Origin: Lentzea tibetensis
Lineage (GTDB): Bacteria; Actinomycetota; Actinomycetes; Mycobacteriales; Pseudonocardiaceae
Assembly (NCBI RefSeq): GCF_007845675.1
Contig: NZ_VOBR01000006.1
Location: 1 to 64,000, forward strand
Length of the DNA stretch: 64,000 nt
Reading direction: 5' to 3'
Part shown: positions 8,659 to 16,838 of the stretch, in pieces
How the letters are laid out: the number at the start of each line of letters is the position of its first letter
Numbering within the stretch: position 1 is the stretch's first letter
Made by a program: the position numbers and the translations under genes
The notes under the pieces: generated by a model
The model's input: only the letters and a program-made list of their open reading frames with translations
Database searches by the model: none
Told to the model about the DNA's origin: nothing

Positions 8659-10211
8659 ACGACGTCGACGAACACCGGGTTGGCGTAGAACCACAGATCC
8701 GACCACGGGTCAGCGGCCGCGATCACGTCCACAACCGGGCCGCCGTCCGAGGTGAGCCGGTTGCCGTCGCTGCCCCGCACCCGCAGGTAGAACGACCGCT
8801 CGACGCCGCGGAACGTGTGCGACACCCGGCCACCGCGCATCTCGAACGTCTTCACGACGGACGTCTCGGGCGCGATGAAGGCGTCGCGGTTCGAGACGGG
8901 ACCGGTGATCGGGCCGGCGATCAGGTCGACCTTCGCCAGCCGGGGCACGGCGCCGGAGAAGTTGGGGCCGGCCGCCCGCTGGACGTCGATGGTGACCTCG
9001 ACATCACCGCCGCGCCGCACGAACGTCCGGCCGCCCAGCGTCACGCCGCGTGCGTCGACCGAGGAGCGCACGCGCAGGTTGAGACCGTCGATCAGCCTCC
9101 CGTGCACTGCGATCACCTTGCCCGCCTGCAACCCGCGCATCACGTCCACATAGGACTTGGACCGCGCGCCGACGACGGTGCTGCTGTACCAACCGGGGAA
9201 GAAGTCGCCGTACTCCTTGTGTGCGACACCGGAGTCGACGGCCGGGCCGCGCGTCCCGGTCCTGCCGTGGTCGCCGGGACCGGGCGTGAGCGTGTCGCCG
9301 TAGACCTGGTGCGAGTCGGACGTCGCGGTGACCCACCACGGCTTGCCCTCGGCGAGCATCGAGTCCCACAGGCCGCCGACGCGCGCGGTCATCCAGTCGA
9401 AGCCGCCGTACGTGCGGTACGGGTTCTCCGCAGCCGCTGGCGCGTAACCGGGAAAGCTGTCCGGACCGGGTGATCCGTCGTAGTAACCGCGGGCACCACC
9501 GCGACCGCCGGGGATGCCCGCCGCCTGGTGACCGGGCGCGCCCTCCATGCCGACGGCCACGTCCGGCGCCGCGTCGCGCCACCCGCGCAGCTCGTGCGGG
9601 CTGTCGACACCGCGCCGCGCCGGATGGTTCGCGAACATCAGCGCGATGTCGGTCTGCCCGGACCGCACCTGCGCGTCCAGGTACCGCAACGCGGCCAGCG
9701 CGTAGGGCTCGCCGTCCGGTGACGTCGCCCGCGCGATCAGCCCCTTGCCGCCGTCCGCGACCGGCGTCGAAAGCACTCCCCCGTCGTACGCCGCCTCGAA
9801 CGCACGCAGGATGTCGACGCTGTTGCGACCGGGCGGGAGGAAGAGCGTCGCGTGCTCGGCGCCGGGGATGTTCCACTCGAGTCCCTGGTACACCAGCACG
9901 TCCCGGTGCGCCCTGCGGGTGCGTTCGACGTCCGGCGTGACGAGGTCGAGCGAGAGCTTCTGGTGCGCGACGCCGCCGTGGTCGGTGATCACCACCCAGT
10001 CCAGACCGTACTCGCGGGCCTTCGCGACCTGCTGCGCGACCGAGTACTGGCCGTCGCTGGAGTAGTGCGTGTGGATGTGGTGGTCGCCGGCGAACCAGCG
10101 GTCGCCGCCCGCCCACGGGTTGGTGGGACGGGCGTGCGCGACTCCCGTCCCCACCGTGGCGAGGCCCAGTCCGGTCAAGAAGCTGCGGCGTGCGACGTGA
10201 TCGTGCGACAT
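8655..10211 (-). CDS. Tat-exported PHP-domain metallohydrolase (CehA/McbA-like)
   Basis: This 518-aa protein begins with a twin-arginine signal (RRSFLTGLG). A PHP domain follows: GDHHIHTHYSSDGQYS supplies the first His cluster and WVVITDHGG the second, with further metal ligands expected around MFANHPARRG and ATSDSHQ. The C-terminal ~130 residues are beta-rich. PHP-domain proteins are metal-dependent phosphoesterases or related hydrolases; exported CehA/McbA-type members cleave small esters or phosphoesters. Two direct repeats resembling a PHO box lie about 30 bases upstream of the ATG, which fits a phosphatase-type role. The 3' end overlaps the kinase stop by four bases. Confidence 0.85.
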   Translation of the reverse strand: MSHDHVARRSFLTGLGLATVGTGVAHARPTNPWAGGDRWFAGDHHIHTHYSSDGQYSVAQQVAKAREYGLDWVVITDHGGVAHQKLSLDLVTPDVERTRRAHRDVLVYQGLEWNIPGAEHATLFLPPGRNSVDILRAFEAAYDGGVLSTPVADGGKGLIARATSPDGEPYALAALRYLDAQVRSGQTDIALMFANHPARRGVDSPHELRGWRDAAPDVAVGMEGAPGHQAAGIPGGRGGARGYYDGSPGPDSFPGYAPAAAENPYRTYGGFDWMTARVGGLWDSMLAEGKPWWVTATSDSHQVYGDTLTPGPGDHGRTGTRGPAVDSGVAHKEYGDFFPGWYSSTVVGARSKSYVDVMRGLQAGKVIAVHGRLIDGLNLRVRSSVDARGVTLGGRTFVRRGGDVEVTIDVQRAAGPNFSGAVPRLAKVDLIAGPITGPVSNRDAFIAPETSVVKTFEMRGGRVSHTFRGVERSFYLRVRGSDGNRLTSDGGPVVDVIAAADPWSDLWFYANPVFVDVV

Positions 10212-10242
10212 GTCCCGGAGTATGTCGGCGCGAGCCGAGACG

Positions 10243-10264
10243 CCATCATGAACTGATGATGAAC
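10243..10264 (-). promoter_or_regulatory. candidate PHO box (PhoP direct repeats)
   Basis: On the minus strand the two adjacent 11-nt units GTTCATCATCA and GTTCATGATGG match the layout of actinomycete PhoP boxes, direct 11-nt repeats beginning with GTTCA. They end 32 bases before the ATG of the PHP-domain gene. PhoP binding is inferred; the same bases also contain a 6-bp inverted repeat CATCAT/ATGATG. Confidence 0.45.
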
Positions 10265-10277
10265 TGTGGGAGCGTGA

Positions 10278-10880
10278 TCATCCAGGCACGACGGTGAGCC
10301 CGTACTTGCCGGCCAGCGCTTCCAGCTCGGCGTCGGAGAAGCCGTAGATGGTGAGCACGGCCATCGACTGGTCCTTCTCCGCGTTGTACCCGGTGATCAG
10401 CAGACCGTCGCCCCACTCGGGCACGACGACGCCGTGCTGGTTCGCGGACTTGAAGAACGTCTCGCCGGGCACGGTGAACGGCACCAGCCCCTGCCCCATG
10501 TGGAACAGCGTGCGCCGCTTCTCGCCGGGGTGGCGCTCCAGCGCGAACTTCAGCTGGTGCAGGAAGGTCGTCCAGCCCTCGGTGATGTCGTCGTAGTAGG
10601 CGTCCCACTCAGGGGAGACGCCCCGCGGAGCGCGGGTCATCGTGAGCCGGGTGCCGTCGCCGTCCGGGGTGAGCTCGAACGTGCCGCCGCCACCGCCGTT
10701 CAGGGTGAGCGTGTGACCGTCCTCGGAGAAGTCCGAGAAGTAGATCACGTCGATCTCCTGCTCCAGGGTCGGATCCTCCCAGCCGTGCCAGTGCCGGATC
10801 TTCTCCTTGTTCCTCATGGCGTCCCACACGTCCTCGACGGGTGCGGCCACGGTGACCTCGATGCGGGGTGTCTCACTCAT
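10278..10880 (-). CDS. SRPBCC/AHSA1-like protein
   Basis: This 200-aa protein begins MSETPRIEVTVAAPVEDVWDAM, the START/SRPBCC opening, and continues with W-x-x-W-x-DP and a C-terminal TFLHQLKFALERHPGE helix typical of AHSA1-like proteins. The last ~60 residues (from about 140) are an extra tail. SRPBCC folds bind hydrophobic ligands; in this gene pairing the protein is usually under its ArsR partner. Its ATG overlaps the stop of the upstream regulator (ATGA), indicating translational coupling. Confidence 0.8.
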   Translation of the reverse strand: MSETPRIEVTVAAPVEDVWDAMRNKEKIRHWHGWEDPTLEQEIDVIYFSDFSEDGHTLTLNGGGGGTFELTPDGDGTRLTMTRAPRGVSPEWDAYYDDITEGWTTFLHQLKFALERHPGEKRRTLFHMGQGLVPFTVPGETFFKSANQHGVVVPEWGDGLLITGYNAEKDQSMAVLTIYGFSDAELEALAGKYGLTVVPG

Positions 10881-11446
10881 CGTGCTGCTCCTGGGTGACC
10901 GAAGGCGACCATCCGGTACGGCCGGCCCTTCTCGCTGTCGTACTTGGCGACGACCTGGCGCACGGCTTCCGCCAGCTCGTCGGTGAAGTCGTGGACGTCG
11001 CCGGGCGCGGCGAACCGCACCTCGGCCTCGACGGTGAACGTCAGCAGCCGCTTGCCCGCCTCGTCGGCCTTGACCTGCATGCGGCCCACGTCGCGGACGG
11101 TCTGCGCGGCCACGCCGACCAGGTGGTCGGCCGCGTACTGGTCGTGGATCTGGGTGAACTCGCCGCCCATGACGGTCGGGTCGACCACGAAACCGGGACG
11201 GGCGCGGAAGATCCGCTCCACGCAGCCGCGCCGCTGGCGTTCCTCGACGAGCTCGACCAGCCCGGCCGTCTCCAGCGCGCGCAGGTGGTAGTTGACCTTC
11301 TGCCTCGGCTCCCCCAGCACGGCGGCCAGCTGGGACGCCGACGCGGGCTCGCGCAGGTGCCCGAGCATCGCGCGCCGCAACGGCGACAACGCCGCGCGGA
11401 GCCGGTCCGGTTCGTCCAGGTACGTGACCACGCCACCAGACTCCAT
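10877..11446 (-). CDS. ArsR-type winged-helix regulator
   Basis: This 189-aa protein has an N-terminal winged helix: SPLRRAMLGHLREPASASQLAAVLGEPRQKVNYHLRALETAGLVEL. A longer C-terminal part is related to activator/SRPBCC-linked ArsR proteins. ATG 11446 (MESGGVVTYLDEPD) was chosen because an AT-rich perfect dyad abuts it immediately upstream; longer in-frame extensions run through this operator and the divergent promoter. No metal-binding Cys motif of arsenic sensors is present. It probably represses its own operon with the SRPBCC gene. Confidence 0.85.
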   Translation of the reverse strand: MESGGVVTYLDEPDRLRAALSPLRRAMLGHLREPASASQLAAVLGEPRQKVNYHLRALETAGLVELVEERQRRGCVERIFRARPGFVVDPTVMGGEFTQIHDQYAADHLVGVAAQTVRDVGRMQVKADEAGKRLLTFTVEAEVRFAAPGDVHDFTDELAEAVRQVVAKYDSEKGRPYRMVAFGHPGAAR

Positions 11447-11466
11447 TTGACAAAAGAATTTGTCAA
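11447..11466. promoter_or_regulatory. ArsR operator candidate
   Basis: TTGACAAA and TTTGTCAA form a perfect 8-bp inverted repeat around AGAA. This is strikingly AT-rich in this genome and touches the regulator's start codon. It lies 69 bases before the divergent secreted-protein gene and probably covers the core promoter of the ArsR-SRPBCC operon, giving autoregulation. Confidence 0.6.
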
Positions 11467-11534
11467 TACCGGGTTCGTACCGGAAACCTCCCGCTCTATT
11501 GACCCCGCGTAGCCGGAAGTCCACCTTCGGTCCC

Positions 11535-13655
11535 GTGAGAGCACTCCTGGTGGTGGCAGTGATGACAGCGGCGTCGATCACTCCATTGTGGACAGCTGCC
11601 GCGGACGTCGTACCCGGACAGGCCTACTCGGTCGTCAACGCGGGTAGCGGCAAGTGCGTCGAGACGCGCGGCACGGCGAACGGCTCGGCGGTCGCGCAGC
11701 AGCCGTGCACCGGGCAGAGCTGGCGGTTCACGACCACCAGCGACGGGCACCTCCAGGTCGGCGACGGCCAGGTGTGGGACGTGACGGGCGTGTCCACAGC
11801 GGACGCGGCGAAGGTCCAGCTGTGGACCTACGGCGGTGGCCTGAACCAGCAGTGGCGCGCGGTCGAGGAGTCGAGCGGTGGGTACCACTTCGTGAACCGC
11901 AACAGCGGCAAGTGCCTCGACGTGCCCGGTGCCTCCACGGCGGACGGCGTGCAGCTGCAGCAGTACGCGTGCAACGGGACGCCCGCGCAGTCGTTCCGGT
12001 TGAACCCGGTCGACGCGAGCACGCCCGACCTCGGCCCGAACGTGATCGTGTTCGACCCGTCGATGCCCGCATCGTCGATCCAGGCGCGGCTCAACGACAT
12101 CTTCCGCCAGCAGGAGACCAACCAGTTCGGCGCGAACCGGTACGCCGTGCTGTTCAAGCCGGGCACCTACGACGTCGACGTCAACGTCGGCTACTACACA
12201 CAGGTCCTCGGACTCGGCGCGCGCCCGGACGACGTGACGATCAACGGTCAGGTGCACGTCGAGGCGGACTGGTTCGGAGGCAACGCGACCCACAACTTCT
12301 GGCGCGCGGCGGAGAACCTGGCGATCCGGCCGCCGGGCGGCACCAACACGTGGGCCGTCTCGCAGGCGGCGCCGATGCGCCGCACGCACGTCTACGGCAC
12401 CATGCAGCTCGACGACAACGGCTGGTCCAGCGGCGGTTTCCTCGCCGACTCGGTGGTGTCCGGCCAGGTGCGTTCCGGCTCGCAGCAGCAGTGGTTGTCC
12501 CGCAACACCGAGTGGGGCAGCTGGACCGGCTCGAACTGGAACATGGTCTTCGTCGGCGCGCGCAACGCCCCGTCGACGTCGTTCCCCACCCCGCCCTACA
12601 CGACCGTCGCGACAACCCCGCTGGTTCGGGAGAAGCCGTTCCTGCAGATCGGATCCGACGGCCAGTACAGCGTGTTCGTGCCCTCCTTGCGCGCCAACAC
12701 GAGTGGCACGTCGTGGAGTTCGGGCGCGGCGGCTGGGTCGTCGATCCCGCTGAGCCAGTTCTACGTCGCGAAGCCGGGCACGTCCGCGGCGACGATCAAC
12801 GCCCAGCTCGCCCAGGGCAAGCACCTGCTGCTCACGCCGGGCGTCCACCGCGTCTCCGAGCCGATCCGCGTCACCCGCCCCGACACGGTCGTGCTGGGCC
12901 TCGGTCTCGCCACGGTCATGCCCACCAACGGGAACATGGCGCTGGACGTGTCCGACGTCGACGGCGTGAAGGTCGCCGGCGTCCTGATCGACGCGGCGCC
13001 CACGAACTCGCCGCTGCTCATGCAGGTCGGCGCACCGGGCTCGTCCCAGCGGCACACCGCGAACCCGACGTCGCTGCACGACGTGTTCTTCCGCATCGGC
13101 GGCGCGGACGTCGGGCGGGCCACGACGTCGCTGGTGGTCAACAGCTCCGACGTGATCGGCGACCACATGTGGCTGTGGCGCGGCGACCACTCGCACGGGG
13201 TCGGCTGGGATCTCAACACCGCCGACACCGGGCTGGTCGTCAACGGCACGGCGGTGACGATGTACGGGTTGTTCGTCGAGCACTACCAGAAGTACCAGAC
13301 CATCTGGAACGGCAACGGCGGGCGGACGTACTTCTACCAGAACGAGATGCCGTACGAGGTGCCCAACCAGCAGGCGTGGATGAACGGGTCCACGCGCGGG
13401 TACGCGGCCTACAAGGTCGCCAACTCCGTGACCTCGCACGAGGCGTGGGGGCTCGGGAGCTACTGCTTCTTCAACGCCAACCGCGGTGTGGTGGCCGATC
13501 GGGCGTTCGAGGTGCCCACCGCCGCCGGGGTCCGGTTCCACAGCATGGTCACCGTGTCGCTCGGCGGGGCCGGGACGATCGCCCGTGTCATCAACAACAC
13601 GGGCGGTCCGTCCAACTCGGCCACCAACGTCGCGAACGTGGCGAACTACCCGTAG
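11535..13655 (+). CDS. secreted RICIN-domain protein with beta-helix (GH55-like) domain
   Basis: This 706-aa protein starts at GTG 11535 with a signal peptide (VRALLVVAVMTAASITPLWTAAADV). A ricin-type beta-trefoil follows (about residues 25-160) with repeated GKC-x-(E/D) and QxW-type blocks. The remaining ~540 residues contain VIVFDPSMPASSIQARLN, LFKPGTYDV and HLLLTPGVHRVSEPIRV, the pectate-lyase-like/GH55 right-handed beta-helix pattern seen in actinomycete glucanase-like proteins. RICIN modules bind carbohydrates, so an extracellular polysaccharide hydrolase or binding role is likely; the catalytic residues are not assigned. Confidence 0.8.
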   Translation: MRALLVVAVMTAASITPLWTAAADVVPGQAYSVVNAGSGKCVETRGTANGSAVAQQPCTGQSWRFTTTSDGHLQVGDGQVWDVTGVSTADAAKVQLWTYGGGLNQQWRAVEESSGGYHFVNRNSGKCLDVPGASTADGVQLQQYACNGTPAQSFRLNPVDASTPDLGPNVIVFDPSMPASSIQARLNDIFRQQETNQFGANRYAVLFKPGTYDVDVNVGYYTQVLGLGARPDDVTINGQVHVEADWFGGNATHNFWRAAENLAIRPPGGTNTWAVSQAAPMRRTHVYGTMQLDDNGWSSGGFLADSVVSGQVRSGSQQQWLSRNTEWGSWTGSNWNMVFVGARNAPSTSFPTPPYTTVATTPLVREKPFLQIGSDGQYSVFVPSLRANTSGTSWSSGAAAGSSIPLSQFYVAKPGTSAATINAQLAQGKHLLLTPGVHRVSEPIRVTRPDTVVLGLGLATVMPTNGNMALDVSDVDGVKVAGVLIDAAPTNSPLLMQVGAPGSSQRHTANPTSLHDVFFRIGGADVGRATTSLVVNSSDVIGDHMWLWRGDHSHGVGWDLNTADTGLVVNGTAVTMYGLFVEHYQKYQTIWNGNGGRTYFYQNEMPYEVPNQQAWMNGSTRGYAAYKVANSVTSHEAWGLGSYCFFNANRGVVADRAFEVPTAAGVRFHSMVTVSLGGAGTIARVINNTGGPSNSATNVANVANYP

Positions 13656-13680
13656 CGCAGCCGGGCGGTGGATGCACTCG

Positions 13681-13721
13681 CTGCCTCGTGCTCCGGTCGG
13701 CAAGACTGAAGCACGGGGCAG
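13681..13721. terminator. bidirectional hairpin terminator
   Basis: CTGCCTCGTGCT (13681-13692) pairs with AGCACGGGGCAG (13710-13721) over 12 positions with a single T-G wobble and a 17-nt loop. It lies between convergent genes, the secreted beta-helix protein and the TetR regulator. Confidence 0.6.
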
Positions 13722-13727
13722 CTGCGT

Positions 13728-14318
13728 TCACTTCGTCCTGTCCCCCAACGCGATCCAGCTGCGGCACAACAGCTCGACGGCGTCCACGACGACCTCGTCG
13801 CGGACCTCGTCGGGCGTGATGGCGCGCTGGATCAGCAGTCCGTCCTCCAGTGCGTGCGCGATGAGCCCCAGGAACTCGATGTCCGCGGGCGGCTTCACGC
13901 CCGCGCGCCGGAACACCTCGGCGAGCCCTTGCGCGTGGGCGCTGCGCGAAAGCCGTTCGCGTTCGGCCAACTGGCGGCGCACCCGCCCGTCGCGCAACGA
14001 GTACAGCCACAGCTCGGTCCGCAGCGCGAGCCACTCGGTGACGTTGCGGGCGCGTGAGCGGTTCCACGCGCGCACCCGTTCCCACGACAGTCCTTTGACC
14101 TCGTTGTGCTCGCGCCTCGTCCGTTCTTGCAACAAAGCGACAACGAGTTCCGCTTTGTCCTCGAAGTTGGAGTAGAAAGCCCCTCGGCTGTACCCCGCGC
14201 GTTCCGCGATCTGCTCGACCGACGCTCCGTTGACACCTCGTTCGGCGAACAGCTCACCAGCAGCTTCCAACAGGCGCCCTCTTGTCTGGGCCTGCTTCTC
14301 CACCCGGCTCAACCGCAC
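13728..14318 (-). CDS. TetR-family regulator
   Basis: This ~196-aa protein has a TetR N-terminal helix-turn-helix: GRLLEAAGELFAERGVNGASVEQIAERAGYSRGAFYSNFEDKAEL. Its C-terminal ligand domain is helical. The GTG at 14318 (VRLSRVEKQ) was preferred over an in-frame GTG at 14336 because the latter would place coding sequence over two operator-like palindromes. It is divergent to the TenA-like gene and probably controls it and itself. Confidence 0.85.
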   Translation of the reverse strand: MRLSRVEKQAQTRGRLLEAAGELFAERGVNGASVEQIAERAGYSRGAFYSNFEDKAELVVALLQERTRREHNEVKGLSWERVRAWNRSRARNVTEWLALRTELWLYSLRDGRVRRQLAERERLSRSAHAQGLAEVFRRAGVKPPADIEFLGLIAHALEDGLLIQRAITPDEVRDEVVVDAVELLCRSWIALGDRTK

Positions 14319-14322
14319 CGGG

Positions 14323-14354
14323 ATACAGTACTGCACTCAGATACAGGTCTGTAT
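14323..14354. promoter_or_regulatory. paired TetR operator candidates
   Basis: ATACAG-GT-CTGTAT at 14341-14354 is a perfect dyad. A weaker copy, ATACAG-TA-CTGCAC, lies 18 bases away at 14323-14336. Both are in the intergenic region between the TetR and TenA-like genes, where a dimeric TetR repressor would be expected to bind. Confidence 0.5.
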
Positions 14355-14437
14355 GTGATTTTTCCGGTTGTCGATGATCCACCGAGGTGCGGAAGAATCG
14401 GCGGGGTTCTCGTTCCCGTTCGAGGAGTGCCCCACGC

Positions 14438-15079
14438 ATGAACGCCCTGGAGCTCGTCACCCGGATCCGCACCGAGCTGCACCCCGGCGACCACGACAAC
14501 TTCGTCGTGCAGCTGATCGAAGACGGTGAAGCGCCGCGCGGCGTGATCCAGACGTTCGCCGCCGAGGAGAACCACATCGTCAGCAGCGACTGGCGCACGT
14601 TCCTCGCGCTGGCGTCGAAGGCGACCGAGCCGAAGGCGCGCGGCTTCTTCACGCTGCTCGCGACCGGCGAGGAGCTGGTGCTGCCGATGCTCGAGCCGCT
14701 GGCGCTCGCGGCAGGCATGACCGCGAAGGACTTCCACAACTACGAGCCGTTCCCCGGCTGCGCGGCCTACCCCGCCTACCAGGCGTGGCTGGCGCTGAAC
14801 GGCGAGCCGACCGACGTGATCCTCGCGCTGCTCGCGAACTTCACCGCGTGGGGCGGCTACTGCGCCCGCATGGCCAAGGGCCTGCGCGAGCACTACGGCT
14901 TCGGCGACGAGGCGTGCGCGTTCGTCGACTTCTTCGCGACACCCGCGCCGCAGCTCGAGGAACAGGCGCTCGCCGCGGTGCAGGCGGCACTCGACACGGG
15001 CTGGCAGCCCAAGCACGCGTGGCGCTACGGCAGGCTGCTCCAGGCCTACGAGCTCCAGTTCTGGTCGACGCTCGCCTAG
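14438..15079 (+). CDS. TenA/PqqC-like helical protein
   Basis: This 213-aa all-helical protein has the TENA/THI-4/PQQC-type pattern, with VVQLIEDGEAPRGVIQTFAAEENHIV and repeated helix pairs to KHAWRYGRLLQAYELQFWSTL. ATG 14438 has GAGGAG 11 bases upstream. TenA proteins are thiaminase II or related salvage enzymes; the lack of a clear TenA catalytic Cys pair means the reaction cannot be assigned. It is divergent from TetR and followed by a strong terminator. Confidence 0.7.
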   Translation: MNALELVTRIRTELHPGDHDNFVVQLIEDGEAPRGVIQTFAAEENHIVSSDWRTFLALASKATEPKARGFFTLLATGEELVLPMLEPLALAAGMTAKDFHNYEPFPGCAAYPAYQAWLALNGEPTDVILALLANFTAWGGYCARMAKGLREHYGFGDEACAFVDFFATPAPQLEEQALAAVQAALDTGWQPKHAWRYGRLLQAYELQFWSTLA

Positions 15080-15094
15080 CGGTTCCGCTGCCAC

Positions 15095-15137
15095 GAGGGG
15101 AGCTTTCACGGCGGTCTGCGCCGGCAAAGCTCCCCTC
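15095..15137. terminator. bidirectional terminator
   Basis: GAGGGGAGCTTT (15095-15106) and AAAGCTCCCCTC (15126-15137) are perfect 12-bp arms around a 19-nt loop that can itself pair (CGGCG/CGCCG). It lies between the convergent TenA-like and MarR genes. Confidence 0.75.
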
Positions 15138-15168
15138 ATAGCGCGCCGCGCGTGTGTCGACGGTGCCG

Positions 15169-15573
15169 CTAGAGCAGCAGGTCGCCCAGCTCGTCGAGCA
15201 GTGCGAGCACGCGCCGGGCGTCGGCGGGGTTGGGGAACGCCGCCAGCACGGCCTCGTCCACCTGCCTGCGCGCCCGGCGGGCGATCGCGGCCATCGCCCG
15301 GTCGGTGATCTTCAGCAACGACCGGCGCCCGTCGGCGGGGTCGGGGCGCGACGTCAGCACGCCCCGCTCCGCCAGCCGTGCGACCGACGCGGACACGTGG
15401 CTCTGCACGAACCCGGTGCGCCGCGCGATCTCGCCGACCGCGCTGTCCGGGTGTCTGACCACGTCCTCGACGACGGCCAGCTCGCCCGCTGTCAGGTCAC
15501 CCGCCGGCCCGGTCGCCTGCCGTGACAGCTCGATGAGCCGCCTGCCCAACCGGTGAAGTCGCCCGCCGTCCAT
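15169..15573 (-). CDS. MarR-family regulator
   Basis: This 134-aa protein has the MarR winged helix: LTAGELAVVEDVVRHPDSAVGEIARRTGFVQSHVSASVARLAERGVL followed by a wing with DPADGRRSLLKIT. ATG 15573 lies ten bases from a dyad that occupies the divergent promoter shared with the methyltransferase. It probably represses both genes, as is common in MarR gene pairs. A longer open frame extends upstream but runs across the divergent gene and is ignored. Confidence 0.85.
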   Translation of the reverse strand: MDGGRLHRLGRRLIELSRQATGPAGDLTAGELAVVEDVVRHPDSAVGEIARRTGFVQSHVSASVARLAERGVLTSRPDPADGRRSLLKITDRAMAAIARRARRQVDEAVLAAFPNPADARRVLALLDELGDLLL

Positions 15574-15582
15574 CCTCGCACA

Positions 15583-15602
15583 ATACATCGTTGCAGATGT
15601 AT
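15583..15602. promoter_or_regulatory. MarR operator candidate
   Basis: ATACATC and GATGTAT form a perfect 7-bp inverted repeat with a 6-nt spacer in the 39-bp region between the divergent MarR and methyltransferase genes. ATCGTTG also occurs twice as a direct repeat nearby. Confidence 0.55.
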
Positions 15603-15612
15603 CGTTGGCGAT

Positions 15613-16449
15613 GTGTTGACCGGGGTGAGCAAGACGGCGCTGGGCGTCGCCACCGTGCGGGCGCGCGAGAGCGAGCGTCCGGACAGGCTGTTCGACGACC
15701 CGCTGGCGCAGCGGTTCCTCGACGCCGCGCCGGGCGCGTTCCCCGCGCAGGGGCCCGCATCCGGGCTCGGCGCGATCTTCCACCACCACGCGGTGCTCCG
15801 CACGCGCTTCTTCGACGAGTACCTGCGCGCGACGAGCAACCCCCAGGTGGTGCTGCTCGCGGCCGGTCTGGACACCCGCGCGTTCCGCCTGGACTGGCGT
15901 GGGGTCACCCTGTACGAACTGGACCTGCCGGAGCTGCACGCGTTCAAGAACGCCGTGCTCGCAACCGAAACCCCGCGCTGCGACCGCAGACCCGTGCCGA
16001 CCGACCTGCGCACGGACTGGGCGCGAGACCTCGAGGCAGCGGGGTTCGACCGCACCGCGCCGACGGCGTGGCTCGCCGAAGGCCTGCTCGTCTACCTGGA
16101 CGCCACCGAGGCGACGAATCTCCTCTCCACTGTGCACGAACTGTCCGCCGCAGAAAGCACCATCGCGTTCGAACGCGGCATCGCCAGTGAGGACCTGCTG
16201 CGCACAACCCGGGACATGCCGCGGCTGCGCGAGTACACGGCGCTGTGGAAGGGCGGCACGGACACCCGGCAATGGCTCACCGAGCACGGCTGGACGACGC
16301 GTGCGCACGACGGCCGGGAGCTGGCCGAGCGGTGGGGACGCGCCGTTCCGGACGGCGCGGCGGGCGGGTTCGTGACGGCCACCAACGGCGAGGGCGCCGC
16401 CTCAGCGAGACGACGCCCTCCAGGTCCGAAAACCCCCAGTCCCCAGTAG
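15613..16449 (+). CDS. SAM-dependent methyltransferase (TIGR00027/LCM-like)
   Basis: The ~278-aa protein starts VLTGVSKTALGVATVRARESERPDRLFDDPLAQRFL, the signature opening of the actinobacterial leucine-carboxymethyltransferase-like family. A VVLLAAGLDTRAFRL SAM-binding strand-loop and AWLAEGLLVYL follow. GTG 15613 keeps the conserved TGVSKTALG intact; GTG 15625 is the alternative. The C-terminus ends in an unusual basic/proline tail after GGFVTAT and runs through a hairpin, as if the ancestral stop had been lost. The methyl acceptor is unknown. Confidence 0.85.
   Translation: MLTGVSKTALGVATVRARESERPDRLFDDPLAQRFLDAAPGAFPAQGPASGLGAIFHHHAVLRTRFFDEYLRATSNPQVVLLAAGLDTRAFRLDWRGVTLYELDLPELHAFKNAVLATETPRCDRRPVPTDLRTDWARDLEAAGFDRTAPTAWLAEGLLVYLDATEATNLLSTVHELSAAESTIAFERGIASEDLLRTTRDMPRLREYTALWKGGTDTRQWLTEHGWTTRAHDGRELAERWGRAVPDGAAGGFVTATNGEGAASARRRPPGPKTPSPQ
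16390..16420 (+). terminator. hairpin inside the 3' end of the methyltransferase gene
   Basis: GAGGGCG (16390-16396) and CGCCCTC (16414-16420) pair, and the stem continues inward with two mismatches to a 3-nt loop. Coding sequence continues about 30 bases beyond it. Confidence 0.45.
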
Positions 16450-16457
16450 TCAGAAGA

Positions 16458-16820
16458 TCAGCAGTGCTTGAGTCCGGGGCCGGGGTCGACCCTGCTGTTC
16501 ACGGCCGATGCGGGCACGTAGCCCGTGCGCCCGTTCACGTCACCCCTGGTCTGGTACCAGATGTTGTTGTTGCCGCTGTGCCACTGGCCCTGCCGGTAGC
16601 AGCTGAACCAGCTGCGCGGGCTCGCGTACAACGTGTCGACGATGGGCACGGGCCGGTCGTCGATGTCGAACGCAGCCTGCGCCCACACCGGGGTGGTGGC
16701 GTTGCCGCACCACATCAGGCCGTCGGGCCCACCTCCGCACTCCTCCGCATGAGCGGGCGACGCGAACACCACCGTTCCCAGCACAGCGAGCGCGGACGCG
16801 ACCATTGCGGTCTTGCGCAT
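16458..16820 (-). CDS. small secreted protein, SH3-like
   Basis: This 120-aa protein has a clear signal peptide (MRKTAMVASALAVLGTVVFASPAHA) with an AHA cleavage site. The mature part is ~95 residues with four to five cysteines and a pattern resembling a bacterial SH3 fold (WYQTRGDVNGRTGYVPASAVN). GGGAG precedes the ATG. SH3b proteins often bind the cell wall or polymers; no enzyme activity is suggested. A perfect 9-bp dyad lies 19 bases upstream, so it is probably regulated as a single gene. Confidence 0.7.
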   Translation of the reverse strand: MRKTAMVASALAVLGTVVFASPAHAEECGGGPDGLMWCGNATTPVWAQAAFDIDDRPVPIVDTLYASPRSWFSCYRQGQWHSGNNNIWYQTRGDVNGRTGYVPASAVNSRVDPGPGLKHC

Positions 16821-16838
16821 GCTCGACTCCCTTCACGG

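Noticed and set aside
15574-16308. N-terminal extension of the MarR gene
   Set aside because: The extension overlaps the divergent methyltransferase and the operator; the ATG at 15573 fits the family length.
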